From Rossellomorea orangium (lineage in GTDB: Bacteria; Bacillota; Bacilli; Bacillales; Bacillaceae_B), in assembly GCF_019334305.1 (NCBI RefSeq), contig NZ_JAHWGH010000017.1:310001-374000 (forward strand): 64,000 nt of DNA, written 5' to 3'. Shown piece by piece: positions 9,041 to 17,828 of the stretch. Both the position numbers and the translations under genes were made by a program. The notes below the pieces were generated by a model. The model saw only the letters and a program-made list of their open reading frames with translations. It had not been told where the DNA came from and made no database searches. The first letter of the stretch is position 1. Every line of letters begins with the position of its first letter.

Positions 9041-10143
9041 AGTTTTTGTATGTGCTGATTTTACTTCTATGCTTACTTTCAGGTTGTGAAAAAAATATTA
9101 TCGATAAATTAGGCATGCTGGATGCAGTCGGATATGATCTTTCAGATGATAAGGAGAAGCCGCTGATGGTGACTATTAACTACCCAAATGTAACGAAGCA
9201 GGGAGTGTATCAAAACAAGATCCTCACAGTGGATGCCAAATCCAGTAAAGATTCAAGAATACGCTTCAACCATCGTTCGAACCTCAAAATTGTAAGTGGT
9301 CAGATTAATGTAGCCTTATTTGGTTCCGATTTAGCAAAGATAGGGGTTAAAGAAATTTTAGATACTTATATGCGGGATCCGAGTCTCGGTACAAGGGTAT
9401 ACCTTGCCGTCGCAGAAGGAACGGCTCGAGAGATATTGGAGTTTAAGCCTGTTGAAGACACAAACAGCTCACTATATTTGCGCACATTTTTAGAAAAACT
9501 GGACAATGAAAATGAAAGAATAAACTATAATACCTACCAGTTTAACAGGGACTACTTTGATGATGGCATCGATCCGATTATGCCCTATTACATAATCAAG
9601 GATCAAAATATCAACATTGATGGATATGCTCTTTTTGATGATGACCAATTTGTTCATCACCTCTCTCCTACTCTTTCTGGCGTTCTTTTCACCTTGCGGA
9701 AAGAAACACCAAAAGGAACGTTCAGCTTTGAAATCGCTCCACCAGATGACAAGCATGTCTTTCCTTACCAATTAATGTTTGATTATCGAAAAACGAGATG
9801 GGATATCGATGTTGAAATAAAGGATCACAAGCCAATTTCTGTCAATATGGCTATTGAGCTTAGAGGAAGCGTCCTGGAGTACACCAAGGATGAACTGACA
9901 GATTCTGAAAAAACACAAAAGAAGATGGAAAAAGAAATCAATGAATATTTAATGAGAAAATCCAAGGAATTACTGAAGCTCACCCAGGAGCTTGGAGTAG
10001 ATCCCATTGGAATAGGCAGCTACGTACGAAACAAACTTTCCTATGAGGATTGGCAGAAATTAAATTGGGATGAGGTTTATCCTACTATTGAAACCAACGT
10101 GGATATTAAAATGCAATTAGTAAATACAGGACAAACAAAGTAA
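9037..10143 (+). CDS. Spore germination lipoprotein, Ger(x)C family (C subunit)
   Basis: A 368-residue lipoprotein subunit of the germinant receptor. A short signal peptide ends in LLSGC, so Cys17 is the predicted lipidated residue. The family features DAVGYDLSDD early and the C-terminal SKELLKLTQELGVDPIGIG followed by W..LNWDEVYPTIETNVDIKMQL are present. The overlap with gerB and the strong terminator after it mark the end of a complete three-gene operon. Confidence 0.92.
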   Translation: MKFLYVLILLLCLLSGCEKNIIDKLGMLDAVGYDLSDDKEKPLMVTINYPNVTKQGVYQNKILTVDAKSSKDSRIRFNHRSNLKIVSGQINVALFGSDLAKIGVKEILDTYMRDPSLGTRVYLAVAEGTAREILEFKPVEDTNSSLYLRTFLEKLDNENERINYNTYQFNRDYFDDGIDPIMPYYIIKDQNINIDGYALFDDDQFVHHLSPTLSGVLFTLRKETPKGTFSFEIAPPDDKHVFPYQLMFDYRKTRWDIDVEIKDHKPISVNMAIELRGSVLEYTKDELTDSEKTQKKMEKEINEYLMRKSKELLKLTQELGVDPIGIGSYVRNKLSYEDWQKLNWDEVYPTIETNVDIKMQLVNTGQTK

Positions 10144-10162
10144 AGAGAGCATGATAAAGAAG

Positions 10163-10192
10163 ATAAGCACCCTGGCTCTCAGGGTGCTTTAA
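10163..10192. terminator. Terminator between gerC and the GNAT pseudogene
   Basis: AAGCACCCTG pairs with CAGGGTGCTT across a 5-base loop (10165-10189), with T-rich DNA on the plus side. It can serve both convergent genes. Confidence 0.85.
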
Positions 10193-10197
10193 ATAAA

Positions 10198-10649
10198 TCA
10201 TCTTTCTTTCAAAACCAGTCTCATTTCAATATCATTTTCAGTTTGTTCAATTTTTGTAAATCCCACTTTTTCATAAACATGAATGGCCGCTTTATTTTGT
10301 GCGTTTACCACTAATTTTACGACGTCATGTTTACAGTGATAATATTGGACGCCGAACTCTATCCCATCCCGCACAAATGTTGCTCCTAATCCTTTACCTA
10401 TGAATGAAGGTTTTAAAGCTAACCCAATCTCCAAAGTGCTTCCATCTGAATTGAACTCGAATAATCCAGCCGTGTCATTATCCAATATGGCTGCAAACCC
10501 TTCGCAACCACCTGGACCTATCAACCTCCCCGTTTTATTGAATGAGTCAAAATAGGCCGTCATAGATATTCTTCTATGTATCCCTCATAATTCCACGAGT
10601 CGATTTCTTTTAAATAGAACATATTGATTGATTCAAATGTAAAAAGCAC
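10198..10649 (-). pseudogene. GNAT family acetyltransferase, split by a frameshift
   Basis: The main open frame (10198-10563, 121 residues) has the GNAT core: LEIGLALKP, the acetyl-CoA loop SFIGKGLGATFV and the late VYEKVGFTKIE. The fold's first strand and helix are missing from it. Just upstream, in another frame, a GTG at 10649 with a GGAG site opens a 29-codon frame ending DSWNYEGYIEEYL and stopping at TGA (10560-10562), which overlaps the ATG of the main frame as ATGA. The W.Y motif is the normal N-terminal landmark of this family, so one gene appears broken by a one-base change near 10561. Alternatives are a sequencing error or, less likely, coupled re-initiation. Confidence 0.62.
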
Positions 10650-10756
10650 TCTATCTTCTCCTCTATGGACCATAATCGTCGTAATTGGTCTAGTTTTTTT
10701 GTTAAACAGATCATCCGGAACATAAAAGGATCAATTCAGTTAAATAGATGATTGAG

Positions 10757-11137
10757 CTATTTTTGTTTTTTTGTTTTATTTTCCGATTTCTTTTCATTCT
10801 CAGCCACCCTGAATTTTAAAATCTCCTGAATCAATTCATAGGGCATGGGCTTATCTAAAGGAAATTGCACAGTCGCTTTTGAGGTCTTATACTCCGTCAT
10901 CCTATCTTTAAACGCATTGATTCCACTGGGAGTAGGGTAGAATCCGATGTGATTTTGATAAGCCGCAAAGTGCACCAGATTTCCATGCAGGGCGAAGGTA
11001 GGCATTTGATAGCTGATCTTCTCCTGTGCATCAGGGACTGTCTCTCTAATTACTTCTCTTAAGGATTGCAAGCGTTCCTGGACGTCTTCCGGGAATTGTG
11101 AAATATATTCATCAACGGTCGTGAACCCTTCCATCAT
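10757..11137 (-). CDS. DUF1801 / YdhG-like protein (frataxin-like fold)
   Basis: A 126-residue protein of the DUF1801 family, to which B. subtilis YdhG (Fra), reported as a frataxin-like iron chaperone, belongs. The signature is DAQEKISYQMPTFALHGNLVHFAAYQNHIGFYP, followed by GINAFKDRMTEYKTSKATVQFPLDKP. A lysine-rich C-terminal tail is present. The start is an ATG with an AAAGGAG site. It is a single gene with no clear terminator. The iron role is transferred from one homologue and is not shown here. Confidence 0.8.
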   Translation of the reverse strand: MMEGFTTVDEYISQFPEDVQERLQSLREVIRETVPDAQEKISYQMPTFALHGNLVHFAAYQNHIGFYPTPSGINAFKDRMTEYKTSKATVQFPLDKPMPYELIQEILKFRVAENEKKSENKTKKQK

Positions 11138-11202
11138 AAAGTCTCCTTTCCAAACAATAAGTATGTTCTAAAACCGAGGAATACTTCATTCATTTTATCG
11201 TA

Positions 11203-11239
11203 AGAAATCCGTTGATGCTATCTCACCAACGGATTTTTA
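11203..11239 (-). terminator. Terminator of the MoxR-DUF58-DUF4129 operon
   Basis: AAATCCGTTG pairs with CAACGGATTT across a 12-base loop (11205-11236); reading the minus strand, TTTCTTA follows. It abuts the stop codon of the DUF4129 gene. Confidence 0.75.
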
Positions 11240-11908
11240 AAGGCTATCTAAAAATTCCTTAAATAGCTGCAATTCTTTATTGGTGAATGATTTCCCACCG
11301 TAGCGAACTTTTTCATAAAGTGGTATGACCTCTGTTGGTCCTTTTATCCTCTTGAACCACTCTTGGATGGTTTCGTGGTTCTTTTTTCTATTTAAGATGC
11401 TTAAATGAGCCTCCCAGTCTTTCATCATCTGACGAATTTCGTTCAACTGCTCCTCTGTGAGGATAATGGACTGCCCCTCTACAAGTCCTGATTGATTAGG
11501 TTTAAAGGTATAGGGGGTGTTTGATGTTTCTGGAATTTCTTCTTTTTTCTTATTCTTTTTCTTTCGGCGAAGGTACCAGATGAGGCAAGCTGCCGTTAAG
11601 ACCACGAAGAAACCGTATTTCTTAGCTACACCAAGAAATCCTTTACCACTGCTTCCATCTTCACCGGAAAAAGGATCCATAAACCAGGGTAAAGGCTCCT
11701 CCACAGCGACAGGCTCATCAAGGCGCTCGTCAGAAATCGTCCTGCCTTCTTTCCCTGGGTCTAGACTCATATGACTCTCTCCATCGGTGTTCTCTACGAA
11801 ATAAAATCCCTTAATCTTATCAGTCGTTTCATCAAGAACTTCCATCAATGCAAGGCTCGTACCTGTACAGATCAGAATAAACAACGTGATGATTCCTGCT
11901 TTTCTCAA
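11237..11908 (-). CDS. Membrane protein with C-terminal DUF4129-like domain
   Basis: About 224 residues. A hydrophobic N-terminal segment, an acidic extracytoplasmic stretch, a second membrane helix near residue 110 (YGFFVVLTAACLIWYL), a strongly basic stop-transfer run, then a cytoplasmic C-terminal part with ETIQEWFKRI and LYEKVRYGGKSFT, as in the DUF4129 tail found at the end of TgpA-type transglutaminases. The frame continues to an ATG at 11938 touching the DUF58 stop, but no ribosome site precedes it; the TTG at 11908 has AAGGGGGAAG six bases upstream and is preferred. It is last in a MoxR-DUF58-DUF4129 operon that has no transglutaminase gene. Confidence 0.72.
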   Translation of the reverse strand: MRKAGIITLFILICTGTSLALMEVLDETTDKIKGFYFVENTDGESHMSLDPGKEGRTISDERLDEPVAVEEPLPWFMDPFSGEDGSSGKGFLGVAKKYGFFVVLTAACLIWYLRRKKKNKKKEEIPETSNTPYTFKPNQSGLVEGQSIILTEEQLNEIRQMMKDWEAHLSILNRKKNHETIQEWFKRIKGPTEVIPLYEKVRYGGKSFTNKELQLFKEFLDSL

Positions 11909-11938
11909 ATGAAAACTTCCCCCTTCTGCACCACTCAT

Positions 11939-13039
11939 TCACATTTTGATGTGCAAAAGCTCATCACGCCTCGTTGGCTCAGGCGGAGTTCCGATGATCA
12001 ATCCGAGTGACTTATTGTCTTTAGCCTTGAGTGACAGTTGATAGAAGCGTTCTGTTGAAAGGAATCTCCCATTTGGGTTGATGAGAGCAAGCGTTTCGAT
12101 CAACTTCCTTAGTCGGGTGCGGTCAAGATCATTCTTTAGGCGCATGATCTCATGATGTTCTGTCGTGTAATTCACCCACAGTTCAACCTTGCAGCCCTCT
12201 TTAATCAAATACAGGCAAACTGACACGGTGTATTCGATCAGTTCCTCCATATCCTTTCTGAGATGGAAGTGGCCAGCTCCGACCATATTGAGGAAAATGG
12301 AATAGACATCCCCGTGGACCTTCTGATATTTCTTTGCAAGAAGCTTGCTCTCCTTGGCGGTCGCCAGCCAGTGGATATGTCTGAAGCTCTCATTCTCATA
12401 ATCTTTCGTCCCTATGATGCTCGTCTCATCAAGGAACAAGGAATAATTGGTCTGTTTATATCCCTGAAGCATGGATTTAAGCTTCATATCAGCGATCTTC
12501 CCTATACGGGGAAGGATCTTGAATGACGGGAGCCCTGTGTCCCCGTACTCCACACGATCTGTTTGCAGGGACAATGGATCTCGAAGTGCTAACTCAAGAT
12601 TACTCCAAGTATGAATCCCCCTGCTTTTACCTTTCATTGTTATGGGGATTGTCATTTGTGATTTAGGCGGTAAATCCATGGTCACTGAGTAAATGCTGTT
12701 CTCACCCTCTCCGTCTATAAACACAAGTTCACGGTCACTCCAGGTCTCTATGTTCATTTTGAGGCGATACATAGGGAAGACTGAATCATTCCTTAACTCG
12801 ATGTAACAGGTGATGGTTTCGTCGATGCTTGTTGCGTCATGATACTTTTTTACACTCCAAGAGATTTTTTCGTGCTGTACGTTCAAGTAACTTCTTGAGA
12901 ATAAGGCGAGCGCGTAAATCAAAAAGAAAAGAAATACCAGGAAGTCATAACCAGCGAAGCTGCTGATGATGATTAGAATCCCATTCAAGACCAATACAAG
13001 CGGTGCGAAAATAAAAGGTGGCTCCTTATGAAAAGTCAT
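11939..13039 (-). CDS. DUF58 domain-containing protein (YeaD-like)
   Basis: A 366-residue protein with two adjacent hydrophobic helices at the N-terminus (residues about 10-50) and a C-terminal DUF58 region with the signature GTKDYENESFRHIHWLATAKESKLLAKKY near 215-245. DUF58 proteins are paired with MoxR ATPases and carry a von Willebrand A-like fold. It overlaps the MoxR gene by four bases. Role unknown; such pairs are proposed to act as chaperone-like systems for envelope or redox proteins. Confidence 0.88.
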   Translation of the reverse strand: MTFHKEPPFIFAPLVLVLNGILIIISSFAGYDFLVFLFFLIYALALFSRSYLNVQHEKISWSVKKYHDATSIDETITCYIELRNDSVFPMYRLKMNIETWSDRELVFIDGEGENSIYSVTMDLPPKSQMTIPITMKGKSRGIHTWSNLELALRDPLSLQTDRVEYGDTGLPSFKILPRIGKIADMKLKSMLQGYKQTNYSLFLDETSIIGTKDYENESFRHIHWLATAKESKLLAKKYQKVHGDVYSIFLNMVGAGHFHLRKDMEELIEYTVSVCLYLIKEGCKVELWVNYTTEHHEIMRLKNDLDRTRLRKLIETLALINPNGRFLSTERFYQLSLKAKDNKSLGLIIGTPPEPTRRDELLHIKM

Positions 13040-13959
13040 GGTGTTTCGACCGGAACTGGAACAAGGTCAAGGATTTCGTGTATGATCGCTTCTTTGGATG
13101 TCTTCACTTCACCTTCCACATTCAAGGAGATTCTGTGAGCCAATAGAGGCAGCGCCAGTTCCTTCACATCCTCCGGGGTGCTGAAATCTCTTCCATACAG
13201 GAAAGCCCTTGACTGGATCGCCCTCATATAGGCAAGGGATCCACGGGGACTCACCCCTACGTCCACATATTGATGCAGTCTCGTCTTTTGGACGATGCCC
13301 ATCATATAATCCTCTATTGCTTCAGAGACCAGAACATCTTTTACACTCTGCTTTAACTGGAGAATCTCATCAATGGAGATGACACTCTCGATGATTTCAA
13401 GGGGATTGGAAGAACGGAATCTCCTTAACATCATTTTTTCTTTTTCTGGCGTAGGGTACCCCTGCCTGATGGTGAGGAGAAAGCGGTCGAGCTGCGCATC
13501 CGGTAATGGGAAGGTGCCAATGGAGTCATATGGATTTTGTGTAGCGATGACACAAAAGGGCTTGGGCAAATGATACGTCGTCCCACCAAGCGTGACATGC
13601 TTCTCTTCCATCAGTTCAAGTAGCGCGGACTGAGTCCTTGGAACCGCACGATTGATTTCATCGATGAGGAGAACATTATTGAATACAGGGCCTTTTCGAA
13701 CTTTGAAGTCGCTCGTTTTCACGTCGAAGTATTCCTGTCCCACGATGTCCGACGGCAGGGTATCAGGAGTAAACTGGAGACGATTGAACGACCCGTCTAT
13801 GCTTTTTGAAAAGCACTTCGCCATTGTGGTCTTCCCCGTTCCAGGGACATCTTCCAGTAATATGTGACCGTCACTCAATAGAGCAATGATCATTAACTCG
13901 ATTTCTTTCTCTTTATCAATCATGACTTTGGCTATATTCTCTTTCATACTTTGTAGCAT
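13036..13959 (-). CDS. MoxR family AAA ATPase
   Basis: A 307-residue AAA+ ATPase of the MoxR class. Walker A VPGTGKTT is near residue 38, Walker B VLLIDEINRA near 96, sensor 1 ATQNP near 140, and an arginine-rich SPRGSLAYMRA near 245. The ATG at 13959 has a GGGGGTGG site. It is the first gene of the operon with DUF58 and DUF4129 genes and probably drives conformational change or metal insertion in a client made or gated by those membrane partners. Confidence 0.92.
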   Translation of the reverse strand: MLQSMKENIAKVMIDKEKEIELMIIALLSDGHILLEDVPGTGKTTMAKCFSKSIDGSFNRLQFTPDTLPSDIVGQEYFDVKTSDFKVRKGPVFNNVLLIDEINRAVPRTQSALLELMEEKHVTLGGTTYHLPKPFCVIATQNPYDSIGTFPLPDAQLDRFLLTIRQGYPTPEKEKMMLRRFRSSNPLEIIESVISIDEILQLKQSVKDVLVSEAIEDYMMGIVQKTRLHQYVDVGVSPRGSLAYMRAIQSRAFLYGRDFSTPEDVKELALPLLAHRISLNVEGEVKTSKEAIIHEILDLVPVPVETP

Positions 13960-14051
13960 CTCGCCACCCCCATTTTACATATGTAATATTATGGTAACAT
14001 ATTCTGTTTCATGAGAATGTGATATTTTTGAAAATTAAGTAGATTCCACAC

Positions 14052-14094
14052 ACAAAAAAAGCCCCTTTCCCATCAAACAGGAAAAGGGCCATTG
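14052..14094 (-). terminator. Terminator of gndA
   Basis: On the minus strand GCCCTTTTCC pairs with GGAAAGGGGC (one G-T pair) and T7 follows. It lies 10 bases after the gndA stop codon. Confidence 0.85.
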
Positions 14095-14101
14095 TACTCT
14101 A

Positions 14102-15508
14102 TTATTTCATCCACTCGGTATGGAAAATGCCTTCTTTATCTACACGTTCATAGGTGTGTGCACCGAAGTAATCCCTTTGAGCCTGGATCAGGTTCGCAGG
14201 AAGCGTTTCAGTCCGGTAGCTGTCGAAATACGAAAGGGCGCTTGAGAAGCCTGGTACCGGTACGCCATTTTGAACGGCTACACTGATGACTTCACGAAGT
14301 GCGTATTGGTAACTTTCAACGATTTCTTTAAAGTAAGAATCTAGTAAAAGGTTTGTCAAATTGGATTCACGGTCATACGCTTCTTTGATCTTTTGAAGGA
14401 ACTGTGCACGGATAATGCAGCCTCCGCGGAAGATCATAGCAATATCACCGTACTGAAGATCCCAATTGTACTCATCAGAAGCAGAACGCATTTGGGCAAA
14501 TCCTTGAGCATACGAACAAATCTTACTCATGTAGAGGGCTTTGCGGATTGATTCTACCAATGCTTGTTTATCGCCTTCAAACGGTTTCGCGTCGGGACCT
14601 TTCAGCATTTTGCTCGCTTTCACACGCTCATCTTTAATGGCAGAGATGAAACGGGCGAAGACAGACTCCGTAATGATCGGCAACGAAACGCCAAGATCTA
14701 AAGCACTTTGGCTTGTCCATTTACCTGTCCCTTTTTGACCAGCTTTATCAAGGATGACGTCCACCATCGGCTTTCCGGTTTCTTCGTCTTTTTTCGTAAA
14801 GATATCTGCAGTGATCTCGATCAGATAGCTGTCAAGCTCTCCTTTATTCCAGTCAGCAAACACTTCATGCAGTTCGTCGGCACTTAAACCCAGGACATTC
14901 TTCATCAGGAAGTATGACTCTGCAATCAGTTGCATATCTCCGTACTCGATGCCATTGTGCACCATTTTCACATAGTGACCTGCTCCATCGGGACCGATGT
15001 ACGTGGTACATGGATCTCCGTCTACCTTCGCTGCGATATCTTTCAGGATAGGAGCGACAAGATCATATGCTTCCTTCTGTCCCCCAGGCATGATGGATGG
15101 ACCGGTAAGAGCACCTTCTTCCCCTCCGGATACACCTGTACCGATGAAATGAATGCCTAGTTCGCTTAATTCCTGATTACGTCGACGAGTATCTTCGAAG
15201 AACGTATTCCCTCCATCGATGAGGATGTCCCCTTTTTCAAGGAAAGGCTTTAATTGTTCGATTGTCGCATCTGTCGGATTTCCCGCTTTCACCATCAACA
15301 TAATCTTACGAGGTTTTTCCAGAGAATTGACAAATTCCTCAATCGTATATGTAGGAACGACATTCTTGCCTTTCGATTCATTCATCATTTCGTCCGTTTT
15401 TTCACGGGAACGATTGTATACAGACACAGGATATCCTCTGCTTTCAATGTTCCATGCTAAATTTTTCCCCATTACTGCTAAGCCGATAACACCAATTTCC
15501 TGAGGCAT
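14102..15508 (-). CDS. gndA: 6-phosphogluconate dehydrogenase, NADP+-dependent, decarboxylating
   Basis: Converts 6-phosphogluconate to ribulose 5-phosphate, CO2 and NADPH. Length 468 residues, as usual. The N-terminal Rossmann motif [15 protein letters not shown] starts at residue 5; [19 protein letters not shown] near 180 holds the catalytic lysine; GTGKWT near 260 is also typical. The frame extends 15 codons further upstream, but the ATG at 15508 has AAAGGA at the right distance. In B. subtilis gndA lies close to zwf; here the ger and MoxR operons separate them. Confidence 0.95.
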   Translation of the reverse strand: MPQEIGVIGLAVMGKNLAWNIESRGYPVSVYNRSREKTDEMMNESKGKNVVPTYTIEEFVNSLEKPRKIMLMVKAGNPTDATIEQLKPFLEKGDILIDGGNTFFEDTRRRNQELSELGIHFIGTGVSGGEEGALTGPSIMPGGQKEAYDLVAPILKDIAAKVDGDPCTTYIGPDGAGHYVKMVHNGIEYGDMQLIAESYFLMKNVLGLSADELHEVFADWNKGELDSYLIEITADIFTKKDEETGKPMVDVILDKAGQKGTGKWTSQSALDLGVSLPIITESVFARFISAIKDERVKASKMLKGPDAKPFEGDKQALVESIRKALYMSKICSYAQGFAQMRSASDEYNWDLQYGDIAMIFRGGCIIRAQFLQKIKEAYDRESNLTNLLLDSYFKEIVESYQYALREVISVAVQNGVPVPGFSSALSYFDSYRTETLPANLIQAQRDYFGAHTYERVDKEGIFHTEWMK

Positions 15509-15658
15509 AGTCAACGTCCTTTCATCTATAGAATTATGATTAAACACTTTCATTATTTCATCAAATGAATGACTAAAGTCTATTTCAATCTAACAAGAAT
15601 GGTGAACACATGCAAATAATCCGTTTGAGGAGTCTGTCTTCTATAATAAGATACCCCG

Positions 15659-16912
15659 TCACTCCCTTAAAAAATCTTTGTTAAAGCTAGTGTCCTGTTT
15701 CGGATCAAAGGATTTCTTCTTATTCTTCCCTTTAACCCCTTGAGAGATGGAGTTTTTTCCGAACTTGTCCTGTAGCTTTGATAAGACATTGTAAAGAGGT
15801 TCCTTTTCGGCGACCTTTTTATAAGAAAACAAGTCCAGCTGCTCCGTTGCTTCACTCTTCTCCACGACATCCTGGGCAGTCACACCTAAAAGCCTAACAG
15901 GGTCTCCGTTCCAATGCTTTAAAAACAGGTCTTTCGCATGATGATAAAGGTCTTCTGTTTTATAAATCGGATTTTCCACCTTTTTGCTTCTAGTGATGGT
16001 TTTCCTGAATTTATCACGGATCATCAACTGAATAGTTGTTCCCAACACGTCTTTTTGATGAAGGCGCGAGGATACCTTCCCGCATAATTTCTCTACCACT
16101 GTCAGAAGCTCATGCTGATTTGTCGTATCCTTTGGCAGCGTTGTGGAATTTCCCACGCTCTTATAATCATAAATGGATTCTGGGTCGACATTTCTTCTGT
16201 CTATCCCGCTGGCACGTTCCTTCAGTCGTATTCCATTGATCCCAAGCAGGGATTTTAACTGGATATCATTGGCATGAGCTAGATCTCCGCACGTATGGAT
16301 GCCAATTGAATTCAGCTTCTCGGCGGTCTTCTGACCGATCCCGTGCATTTCGATAACTGGAAGCGGCCAAAGCTTATCAGGGATATCACGTTTGCGTAAA
16401 ACGGTGATTCCCATCGGTTTTTTCATATCTGAAGCCGTTTTAGCAAGAAATTTATTGGGGGCCACCCCTATGCTGCAAGGCAGATCCAATTGCCCTTTGA
16501 TCTGAGCCTGAATGTCTGAGGCAATTTGTAGCGGGGTCCCTTTTTCAAAGGAGTCCGTGATATCGACGTACCCTTCATCGATGGAGACCGGTTCAACCAA
16601 TTCAGAGTACTGTCTCAGAATATCAAATATTCCTTTGGAGGCTGCACGGTAGCGGTCGAAGTTCGGGGTCATGATAATCAGCTTCGGACACAGTTTTTTG
16701 GCTTCCCAGAGAGGCATCGTTGTTTTAACGCCAAAGCTTCTCGCTTCATAACTGCATGTCACGATGATGCCTCTCCTTTCTTCCGGGTTACCTGCTATAG
16801 CCAACGGCTTACCCCTCAAGGTCGGATCGTAAGCCATTTCTACAGATGCATAGAAACTATTCATATCAACATGAAGGATCACTCGTCCATTTTTCGGGTA
16901 GTGTGGATTCAT
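15659..16912 (-). CDS. dinB: DNA polymerase IV (Y-family, PolY/DinB)
   Basis: A 417-residue translesion polymerase homologous to B. subtilis YqjH. Catalytic acidic residues are visible in HVDMNSFYASVE (residues 14-25) and SIDEGYVD (near 108). The little-finger domain follows, and QLDLF near residue 365 is the sliding-clamp binding motif, followed by a basic tail. Its position between gndA and the yqjE-like gene matches B. subtilis. No strong ribosome site precedes the chosen ATG, so the exact start is less certain. Confidence 0.93.
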   Translation of the reverse strand: MNPHYPKNGRVILHVDMNSFYASVEMAYDPTLRGKPLAIAGNPEERRGIIVTCSYEARSFGVKTTMPLWEAKKLCPKLIIMTPNFDRYRAASKGIFDILRQYSELVEPVSIDEGYVDITDSFEKGTPLQIASDIQAQIKGQLDLPCSIGVAPNKFLAKTASDMKKPMGITVLRKRDIPDKLWPLPVIEMHGIGQKTAEKLNSIGIHTCGDLAHANDIQLKSLLGINGIRLKERASGIDRRNVDPESIYDYKSVGNSTTLPKDTTNQHELLTVVEKLCGKVSSRLHQKDVLGTTIQLMIRDKFRKTITRSKKVENPIYKTEDLYHHAKDLFLKHWNGDPVRLLGVTAQDVVEKSEATEQLDLFSYKKVAEKEPLYNVLSKLQDKFGKNSISQGVKGKNKKKSFDPKQDTSFNKDFLRE

Positions 16913-16933
16913 TTCAATCGCGGCTTTCTTTGT

Positions 16934-17404
16934 CTATTTTTGATGCGCTTTTTGATCGTTCACATAATCCTTAATTACTTTAATGCTTTCTAGGCTTTCT
17001 ACTAAAACGTCCGCATCGATCTGGGTTATCATCTTATCTTCAAGATTAATGATACCAGAAAAATAGTTGGTCTTCGAATAGGCCAGTAACCCAACGTTGG
17101 TGATGGATTCATCAGACACTTCAAGAATCTCCTTCGCTTCCTTTACAACCAAACCGATCTGCAGCGTTTTAGTTTGAACGACTAATAGAAACATTCCTGT
17201 TTCGGTGGCCGCAGATGTGCCATAAAGGATGTTCCCTAAATCCAAAACCGGTATCATTTCTTCCCTTACCTTAATAATCCCCATGACAAACTGGGGTAAA
17301 TGAGGAATGGGCCTTATTTCTTCCACCTTCTCTATCGACAGTACGTTTTCAATAGGCAGAGCATATTCTTCTTTTCCAGCATGAAATACAACTACTTTCG
17401 GCAT
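16934..17404 (-). CDS. CheW-like domain protein
   Basis: A 156-residue protein made of one CheW domain: VVVFHAGKEEYALPIENVLSIEK at the start, IPHLPQFVMGIIKVREEMIPVLDL in the middle and LVVKEAKEILEV..I.. later, the usual beta-barrel repeats. CheW proteins couple chemoreceptors to CheA. The long upstream extension of this frame lacks a ribosome site; the ATG at 17404 follows GAGAGGGGA and gives a normal length. No other chemotaxis gene is nearby, so it may be an orphan coupling protein. Confidence 0.85.
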   Translation of the reverse strand: MPKVVVFHAGKEEYALPIENVLSIEKVEEIRPIPHLPQFVMGIIKVREEMIPVLDLGNILYGTSAATETGMFLLVVQTKTLQIGLVVKEAKEILEVSDESITNVGLLAYSKTNYFSGIINLEDKMITQIDADVLVESLESIKVIKDYVNDQKAHQK

Positions 17405-17487
17405 CTTACTAACGTCCCCTCTCAAACTATAGATATGTATACTACTAATGTACCATAATTTAGAAAGGATCGGTGCTGGTTTAAAAG

Positions 17488-17539
17488 AAGAAAATGTCCA
17501 CGAACGAAGGGGCACCCTGTTGTTCGTGGACATTTGAAT
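17488..17539 (-). terminator. Terminator of the mce-pccB-peptidase operon
   Basis: A perfect 14-bp stem (AAATGTCCACGAAC at 492-505 of this kilobase with its complement at 522-535) is followed on the minus strand by TTTTCTTC. It lies downstream of the tandem repeat after the peptidase gene. Confidence 0.8.
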
Positions 17540-17547
17540 GTATTATG

Positions 17548-17827
17548 CTTGTCAGGCCTGAAACAAGCCGCTCCGCTTTTCTTTGTCCAGCTACGCCGGC
17601 TAGGCCCTCGAGGTCATAAGCTAAATCGACCAAAAAGGCAAAGAACGCCTTTCCGGTAGGTTCACCTTATGCTTGTCGCCTCTTTTCAAAGCCCCTCCGC
17701 TTTTCTTTGTCCAGCTACACCGGCTAGGCCCTCGAGGTCATAAGCTAAATCGACCAAAAAGGCAAAGAGCGCCTTTCCGGTCGATTCATCTTATGCTTGT
17801 CGGGCCTGAACAAGCCGCCTCCGCTTT
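17548..17827. repeat. Tandem intergenic repeat, two full copies and one partial
   Basis: The unit begins CTTGTC and ends CTTATG: copy 1 at 17548-17672, copy 2 at 17673-17795, partial copy 17796-17827 ending two bases before the peptidase stop codon. The copies share CTCCGCTTTTCTTTGTCCAG, CCTCGAGGTCATAAGC and GGCAAAGA.CGCCTTTCCGGT, and the last can fold as a small hairpin. Very similar sequence is, from my memory, common between genes in Bacillus-related genomes, so this looks like a dispersed palindromic element. It encodes no gene. Confidence 0.75.
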
Positions 17828-17828
17828 T

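Noticed and set aside
5260..14050. Genomic island with an insertion sequence or integrase
   Set aside because: No transposase, integrase or terminal repeats are visible; only gene order suggests insertion.
17548..17827. CRISPR array
   Set aside because: Repeat units are ~124 bp, directly adjoining, without unique spacers and without cas genes.
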